Assembly (NCBI GenBank): GCA_024138015.1
Contig: JAMXBB010000008.1
Location: forward strand, 6,772,985-6,836,984
Source of the DNA: Lumnitzera littorea
Taxonomy: Eukaryota; Streptophyta; Magnoliopsida; Myrtales; Combretaceae
Direction: 5' to 3'
Length of the DNA: 64,000 bases
Below, one piece after another: positions 57,262-64,000 of the stretch (position 1 is its first letter; each line of letters opens with the position of its first letter). Under the pieces are notes generated by a model. It saw only the letters and a list, made by a program, of their open reading frames with translations, had not been told where the DNA came from and made no database searches. Both the position numbers and the translations under genes were made by a program.

Positions 57262-57686
57262 TGTAATGCCTTAGATTAAAAGTAGTGAATATACTAAACC
57301 AACAAACATAAAAAATCCCATTAACTACTTAGCCAAAAAGTTATAACATTGTATTAACAAGGTATTTACCACCATTACAAGACCTTACAATTAGGGTAAA
57401 TTCTTTCCTCTTTTTGATGTACAATTTAGGCCTCTTACTATATATAAGTCATCTTTAAAGTATGTCAAGAGTTGCTATGCTAATGACATTACTTGCCTTC
57501 CTCAAACCTCTTTTCTAAACGGGAGTCAAATCCGAATCATTCACCTATTGATACAGGGTCAGTTTTTATATCATTTATAATCACTTGATTCAAAAGTTAT
57601 AATCTTGTATTAACAATATCATGATGTCGTAAACTAATATCATGATCTCGTACAATTTATGTGGGATCCTATCTCGAGGTATCACA
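57262..57686. repeat. Short LTR-like or solo-LTR fragment
   Basis: A 425-bp stretch starts TGTAATGCCTTAGAT and ends ATCTCGAGGTATCACA. The reverse of its right end, TGTGATACCTCGAGAT, matches the left end except for transitions and one base, giving short terminal inverted repeats with TG...CA ends. No target duplication is clear (ATATA against ATGTG). Confidence 0.35.
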
Positions 57687-58747
57687 ATGTGTATACATAC
57701 ATTCATACATATACATAAATATAGATACATATATATGCTATTTCTAAATTACCATGAACTACTGTAACATAAAAAAAAAAAAAAGATAGCATGTGGAGAT
57801 CCCCACTCGAAAGTTTAGGCTTACCAGATTGTTTGGGGAAAATTGGGTATGCATTTCCTTAAACTAAAACAATCAACAACTAGATATAGAGTTAAGGGAA
57901 ATAATAAATGAATCGAATTAAAGGAAACATTAGCTTTAATTTTGTCGGAGAAAAACCTACTTTTGGAACACATTCAGCTAAAAATAATTGAACACCACTT
58001 ATAAACTCAATATTTTTTGAGGTCATATCCTTCAACATCCTTCAAAAGTACTTTTTGGATTTGCGGTTCATCTGGCTATATATCTAAAGAATTGATTACT
58101 TTGAAATTTAGATTTCGGTTTATTACCCTTTTTTCCATTATCTTGCTTTTGTAATCCTAGGAAATGTTGGTTTTTCGTCTTATGATTGAGTTAGTATTAT
58201 CATTAACTATTTTAACGTTATTTACTTAGATAAGTGAGAAATTTAGGATTTTGTTTTGCTTATTTTTTTAACTTCCAATATTAATTGAGATTCGATTATC
58301 TTGATTACAAATAAATGAGAAGTGATAGTACGGTCGAGTCTCTTAGGTCAACTTCAAACTATCCTTCGATCACGGATGAATAGGAACCTATAAAAAGCCC
58401 CCTATGAGTGAGCCAGTGAAGGCCTTCCAATGCTTGAGATAGCAAGGGAAAAGAGGTGATAGAAGTGAGTTGCCAAAAGGTAATAAGAGATAGTAATAGA
58501 GGTCGATTCTTTTACCTTAAGAACTCACCCTTATTTATAGGTTCAGTGCTTATTGTTGTAGACATGTGGCAAATTCTAGTTGACCAACACATAATCGAAG
58601 GCAACAATGTTATCTATGCTCGATAGGGCATCCTTTCCTCTGCCAATTGGTAGCGATGGGAGGAATAAGCCTGTCTCATCAATAAGGGATAGTCATCCTA
58701 GTTCGATGAGTAATCAATAGGCTACATAGTAGGCAATCAATCAACAT
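57687..58747. other. Spacer, possibly part of an unclassified element
   Basis: No coding match. On the minus strand, CCTATAAATAAGGG (about 58525-58538) is a TATA-like box of LTR type with GCCACATGTC upstream (about 58563-58573). No partner repeat was found. Confidence 0.3.

Positions 58748-58800
<53 letters not shown>
58748..58800. repeat. Compound TA/GA microsatellite
   Basis: About 13 AT units (from 58748) pass directly into about 15 AG units ending at 58800. Confidence 0.95.
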
Positions 58801-58804
<4 letters not shown>

Positions 58805-60135
58805 TAGCAAATGGGGGAAATGTCTAATTCTTAATCAATGCTCCTTTAGTTGCAAGTGAACTCATAGTGAGCAATAGTTAAGCATGCTTGGGGTGCTTAA
58901 GTATTCTCCGAGAGGAGGATGCAACTTGGTTTTGCCTGCAATGCATACAAATAGCCTAGCAAACTTGCATGGCTTAAACATGGCCTAGAGGGTGATCTGT
59001 AAGACTTAAGCTTAATGCTTCAGTGGGCTTAGGCCGTGAGAGACCCTATAGCAAGAATCACCATCAACATTTACTCCCCCACTCTCCTAACCATATGGTC
59101 GTTAAGGAGAGTATTGATGTTTTTGGGCACAAGAGGTGCTAAGCTTATGCAAAGGACGAGCCACGTGGAGATTGCCTTTTTGAAAGCTATCTTTTAGAGA
59201 TAACGGACATGATCGTTGGTGGCAGTCTCTTTGCTTGTTTGTACATTCCCAATGCAAAGTAGCACTGCATCATGAGATGTGCAACATGTGTGGGTTATTG
59301 ATTGCATGTGGAATTATTACCTATCATTAATATCCTACTTAATGCCTGACTTAATATCGTCGAACGAGTCAATTGATTATTCATAGACGATTGGGATTTT
59401 CTCACTTCTTTCTATATAAGGAGGCTATGGGACCATTTCCCTTCATTCTGTCTTGTTCTGACTTCAGTTATCGGGTGATCTATTTTTCTTCTTCAGACTT
59501 CTTTGAAAATGAGCACAACTTAGGTGATCCTATTAAGTAGGAGAGAGTTGATATTGGGGCCTTACCTTACTAGTGGAGCCTATGAGCATTAATTGAGAGG
59601 TGTAAAGGGTCATCTAGTGACATAGAGTGTCTCATGAGTGCTAATCGAGGGGGAGATGAGATTAAAGGGTGTAGGAGGATTTGTCCCCCTCTCGGTCAGC
59701 AATTCACTATCCTTACCACATCATTGAGCACCCATGCCATCAACTCCCAAGTCCTTAAACCATATTTTTAGGCAATTCCTAGGGTCGATGGCATTTCTGA
59801 TGCTAAGAGAGAGGAGCTCTAGCAACTCAAGGCTTCCTGACCTTTATTAGCTAAAGGACTCTTAAGGAGGCCCGTAAGGCCTTAAAAACACAGCGTGGTA
59901 GCTTGTTTTCTCCACTTGTAATGGTTTTTTTCGCAGGCTTTAAGTACTCAAGTAACTTTCATTGGCTCCTCAATGTCCTTTTAGCTGAGTCTTCTAAATT
60001 GATCGGATACTACTTGCGGGTGTGATAGGGACTTCCTCTTAAGACCACCACAGTGCCACAAGCTTGTCATTGGAATGACGTGCTACCACAACCTTACCCC
60101 ACGTTGACTACAATGGTAAAGGAAGTGATACATTA
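58801..60135 (+). other. Unclassified LTR-like promoter and decayed reading frame
   Basis: GC-richer than its surroundings. CCACGTGG (59161) is followed by TCTATATAAGGAGG (59409-59422), a TATA box of LTR style, then a C/T-rich leader and an ATG at 59509. Downstream, segments such as GISDAKREEL (about 59793) and FKYSSNFHWLLNVLLAESSK (about 59941-60000) read like decayed coding sequence, but I do not recognise the family. Element D starts abruptly at 60136, so it may be inserted here. Confidence 0.3.
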
Positions 60136-60650
60136 TGCTAAGAGCAAATAAGAGCGACGGTATCTAGATGAGTCTAAGCTTACAGAAAGCTTAAAAATAA
60201 AGATGTAAAGAGAAACGTGTGAATAACAATGAAAGTATAATAAGCTAAACCCACGATCAGTTCCAAGAATATGACACACTAAGGAACTATGGAAGACTCA
60301 CAATTCAACTCAATATGACGCACGAGCTGGTCCAATAAAGATACTCGCCACTTAGCCTTACTTAATGGTTAGGATAAAATTGAAGTAAACAAGCTAACAG
60401 AGAGCAATATTTACGAAAAAATGAGAAGTATATGTAATATCAGATGTATGATTATTCTTGCAGCTACATGTTATAAGGGTATTTATATTCAAAATATTAA
60501 GGCATCTTACCTAAAATGAAAAAGACAAAAATGATATTGCCTAAAAGAATTAATGTATAAAGAATAATAAATGGATACAAATAAAAATTCAAACAAATCA
60601 ATTATTAGTATAGTAGAATCCTTTTCACACAGGGCTGGACACGTAGAGAC
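60136..60650 (-). repeat. Element D 3' LTR
   Basis: Matches element C 19606-20120. Left end at TG 60136. Right end estimated within about 30 bases. Confidence 0.7.
60479..60487 (-). promoter_or_regulatory. TATA box of element D LTR
   Basis: The minus strand reads TATAAATAC, at the same place as in element C. Confidence 0.55.
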
Positions 60651-61020
60651 AAGTCACTAGAGACACATCTAGTAGAAACAAACAAATAGTACGGTTAGGA
60701 TGAAGGTTACCGAGTAAAGGTGCCAAGTAGAGGTACTCAGCAAACCTAGGTTCCTTCTGAGAAGAAGTGGTACGGATGTGTACTAGGGTTCTTGGCACCA
60801 ATACCACTAAGCTAAAGGTTAGCATGGTCATAGCTAAGTAGACATGTGAGGGGTTGGACTATCAGTAGTGCATACTTCAAGTCAGTACTTGACTATAGAA
60901 AGATGGGAAGTTACTTGGCTTATCGTATAGAGTTAGTTGGTAATAAGGATTAGCTTAACCTTAGTAGCAGTTAGTTGGAACAATAGAATCCATGCACTCG
61001 GGCTCAAGTTATTGGTCCAG
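60651..61020 (-). other. Element D 3' UTR
   Basis: Between integrase and the LTR. It holds G/A-rich stretches but no domain; it is not obviously similar to the element C 3' UTR. Confidence 0.45.
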
Positions 61021-62100
61021 TAGTTCTAATCCTATCATCCCTTCTGGGTTGATTTAGATTTGGGATCAAATCCGGCCGGTCTTCACTCAATTCTCTCTTA
61101 CGTTGGTAAAGGCTGAGGTCGGAGATGTTAAAGGTGTCAGAGACTCCATAATCCTCGTGTAATTCCAGTCAATAGGCACTATCGTTGATCTTTTGGAGTA
61201 TTTAGAAGGGACCTTCAACTTAGGCAGATACTTATTCCTTCTTTTGTTCGAAAGCGTCTCCTTGCTTAAGTGTAGCTATATCAAATCTCCGGGCTGAAAC
61301 TGTACTGACTTCCTTCCTTTACTCCTTCCTCTCATTCTCTTGGCAGCTTAGTCAATCTGTTGAATAACTTTATCATAAATCTGCTACAAAAACTGTAGTC
61401 AAGCTCTTGCGTCAGGGTCTTCATGCTCAAACCTGGGTATAAGGGCGTAATTAAGGGATAACTTTAGATTGAAGTCATAAACGACTTTAAAGGGTATTTG
61501 TTTAGTGGTATCTTGTATAGTGCAATTGTAAGTGAATTCCACTATGGGCAAATAGACATCCCAATCAGTTAAATTCTTCTCCACTACAACTCAAAGCAGT
61601 GACCCTAAAGTACGATTGAGTACCTCTGTTTAGCCATCAATTTGGGCGTGACAGGAAGTGCTAAACAATAGTTTAAGCCTCATTCAATGCCAAGGGTCCC
61701 CCAAAAATGGCTAAGAAACTTTTGATCTCCATTCGAGACTAAAATTCTCAACACATCGTATAATCGAACAATTTCTTACAAAAAGAGACTAGACTAAACT
61801 ATGCCGAAGCATTGTTAGTTTTAGAGCAAGGCATAAAGTATGCCATCTTACTAAATATATCTATGATGACTATCACAAAATCTTTACCTCAAATAGTTCT
61901 CAGTAATCCGAAAATAAAGGCCATGCTTAACTCAACCCAAGGTCGGGTCAGGACAGGCAAAGACATTACTTTCCCTTCTTTGGCTCGGCATTTGACCCTC
62001 TTGCAAGTATCACAGCTCCTAATAATTCAATGCACATCTCACCTCATCTTCGACTGAAAGAACTGTCTACTCAACAACTCATCTCTCTAAAATGTCTAGA
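61021..62100 (-). pseudogene. Element D integrase, decayed
   Basis: Minus strand: the zinc-finger region near 62030, a core with VIVIIDIFSKMAYF-like residues (about 61880-61840), then a 61-codon open stretch MEKNLTDWDVYLPIVEFTYN and DTTKQIPFKVVYDFN (61584-61399), and the C-terminal domain with ...DPKSKSTQKG near 61070-61040. Each block has its counterpart in element C. It is frameshifted and rich in stops. Confidence 0.8.
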
Positions 62101-62870
62101 AAGTCCTCTAAAATGAGTTTCTCTAACAAGCAATTCTCTTAAAAAACAGGTCAACACACATAGCTTACCTCCTCAAAATAGATACCCATCTTCCATATGA
62201 CAGTCATCAACAGCCCTTCCTTTGACACATTGTCTAAACATAGGACCAACAAGGGGATCCTAGTGATATAGTTCTTTGATGCTCGTAAACCTTAACAATC
62301 TAGTCTGTAACTCAATAAGGAGAAATGTCTTCTCGATAAAGCATTAGCACATTATTCTTACCTTGTTTATATTAGATCATAAAGTCAAATCCTTCAAGGA
62401 ATTCAACCTATTGCCCTTGCTACTTTGATAACTTATTATGACTTATGAGGTACCTCAAAGATTCATAATCTGTATAAATGCAAACTCTCTTGTTAATAGA
62501 TAATGCTGCCATACTTGAAGCATTCGGATAAGGGCTAAGAGTTCTTTATCATACATTAAGTAGTTCAACTAAGGTCCTCTCAGCTTCTTGCTATGGTAAG
62601 CAATTAGTCGACTTTCTTGCATTAAGACAATGCCTATCCCAATGCCTAACACTTCACATTCAAGCTCAAAAAATTTTTCGAAGTCAAGCAAAGCTAATAT
62701 TGGTGCGAAAGTCAATTTTGCCTTTACTTCAACGAAACTTCTCTCCTCTCTCTCACCTCACTTGAACTTAATATTCTTCTTTGTTAGCTTGGTAAGAGGT
62801 ACAACGATTGCACTGAAGTTTCTAATGAATCTCCGATAGAAGGATGCCAGTCCATGAAAACCTCTCACCT
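62101..62870 (-). pseudogene. Element D RNase H and connection domain, decayed
   Basis: Minus strand shows LVELLNVRC-like decayed sequence and the counterparts of the element C RNase H blocks (the YDKELLAL region near 62560-62535 and the ALSRRHFSL region near 62350-62325), with stops. Confidence 0.7.
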
Positions 62871-63500
62871 CGATCTAGGTGGTTAGAGTTGGCCATTCAA
62901 TAATAGCTCAGATCTTTTTATCATCAACTCTTAAGCCTCATCCACCAACTACATATCCTAGAAATACTACTTCCTGCTAGAAAGAACAACATTTCTTCAA
63001 ATTGCCGAATAACCTCTTTGCTCAGAGTACATCAAGTATGATACAAAGATGTTCATTATGTCTTAACAGGTTGGCACTTTATATAAGGATGTTGTCAAAA
63101 TAGATCACAACACACTTTCCGATCAAGTTTCTAAGCACATAGTTCATTAATCTCATGAAGGTGCTCAAGGCATTTAACAAGCCAAAAGGCATAACCATCT
63201 ACTCATAAAGTCCATGCCAAGTTTTGAATATAGTTTTCCACTCATCTCTCGGCCTCATCTGAATCTGATGATAACCAGACTTTAGATCAATTTTATTACA
63301 AACCCTAGCTCTACTTAGTTTATCCAACATGCCATCTAGCTTAGGGATAGGATACTTGTACTTAATCGTAATCTTGTTTATGTCTCTACTATTTACACAC
63401 ATACACCAAGTACTATCTTTTTTAGTATAAGGAGAGCCGACACAATACAAAGGCTGAGATTCTCCCTTACATATCCTTTCACAACTAACTCATTGACTTG
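62871..63500 (-). pseudogene. Element D reverse transcriptase, catalytic Asp changed
   Basis: Minus-strand open stretch 63450-63199: CVNSRDINKITIKYKYPIP, then MLDKLSRARVCNKIDLKSGY and WKTIFKTWHGLYE. It continues into FMRLMNYVLRNLIGKCVVIY and the catalytic motif, which reads YFDN (63091-63102) instead of YFDD, a GAC-to-AAC change that removes an essential metal-binding Asp. It lacks the 24-bp duplication seen in element C. Confidence 0.87.
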
Positions 63501-63599
63501 TCTCTGGAGCTCAGTAGCTTATTCAGGGTTCATCCAATAAGCTGGTTTATTCAATAGGGCAACGCCAGGTATCAAGTCAATGTAATAATCAATGCCTCT

Positions 63600-64000
63600 A
63601 AAAGGGGGTAATCCATCAAGTAACTGTTTAGGAAACAAGTCGCCATACTCATCCATTAGTTCTTTGACCTCTAGGGGTAGCTCACTCTACTCCTTTAACT
63701 CTAGTAGTCACCTAATCAACAAAGTCTTCTTAGGTCCTTGAGCCAACTTAGCTTGTGGTCTACTTACTTGGCTCGGGGTCATAGGGTTCAAGATAATTTT
63801 CCAACCATCATTCTCAAACAGATATGTATTCCTGAAACTATCATGAATAACCTTCTGATAAAAAAGCCAAGGTCTGCTAAGTAATAAATGTGATGTGCAC
63901 AGGGGTAACACATCACAAAGAATTTCATTAAAGTAATTACTAACAAAGATCGATAGCAATATTTGCTGCATGACATATAGTTCTCCCTTTTGATTTTGCT
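63600..64000 (-). pseudogene. Element D protease, partial
   Basis: Minus strand reads CTSHLLLSRPWLFYQKVIHD and NTYLFENDGWKIILNPMTPS (63890-63775), the C-terminal block of gypsy protease, homologous to element C 23400-23280. The active site lies beyond the right edge. Confidence 0.8.

Larger units (their letters stand above)
60136..64000 (-). mobile_element. Element D: Ty3/gypsy element, related to element C, runs off the window
   Basis: On the minus strand, from the right edge: protease, RT, RNase H, integrase, 3' UTR, 3' LTR, in the same order and with the same motifs as element C. Gag and 5' LTR would lie beyond 64000. It is decayed by stops and frame changes throughout. Confidence 0.88.

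Overview
This window is AT-rich nuclear DNA from a flowering plant, most likely a eudicot. It is dominated by decayed LTR retrotransposons. I find no intact protein-coding gene. The one clearly conserved host locus is a MIR319 microRNA gene on the minus strand, with its hairpin at about 48110-48330. The plant assignment rests on that hairpin, on the plant-specific Ty3/gypsy Tat-type elements with an extra ORF1, and on Ty1/copia, LINE and hAT-MITE relics. The species cannot be told from the sequence.

Layout. 1-13240: element A, a plus-strand Tat/Ogre-like Ty3/gypsy element. Its 5' LTR is cut by the window edge. It has an arginine-tRNA-type PBS, a decayed ORF1, gag, protease, RT and integrase, a 3' UTR of about 86-bp tandem repeats, and a 2.6-kb 3' LTR. 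A 1.2-kb solo LTR with a perfect 5-bp target duplication sits inside its gag. 13241-16949: no recognisable genes. 16950 to about 24980: a plus-strand Ty1/copia relic (E), split by a 5'-truncated minus-strand Ty3/gypsy element (C, about 19606-24164). The copia part also holds an 80-N gap flanked by poly-G and a fold-back sequence that looks like an assembly artefact. 25358-38686: element B, a minus-strand relative of element A with both LTRs, ORF1, gag-pol and a separate array of about 40-bp tandem repeats. 38687-48109: AT-rich spacer. About 48110-48600: MIR319 hairpin, leader and TATA box. 48600-51930: spacer. 51930-53345: LINE relics. 53865-54282: a hAT-type MITE. 54290-60135: spacer with a 150-bp tandem duplication, an LTR-like fragment, a TA/GA microsatellite and an unclassified repeat-like stretch. 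60136-64000: element D, a minus-strand relative of C that runs off the window.

How the parts relate. The window is a nested retrotransposon landscape around a microRNA gene. Elements A and B keep long reading frames broken mostly by stop codons in place of Gln, Trp or Arg. Homologous positions in the other copy confirm this for about nine stops, and three positions do not fit. The pattern is what C-to-T decay at methylated cytosines would give. Both copies have also lost most or all of RNase H through separate internal deletions. MIR319 would act in trans by directing cleavage of TCP transcription-factor mRNAs; none of its usual targets is in this window.
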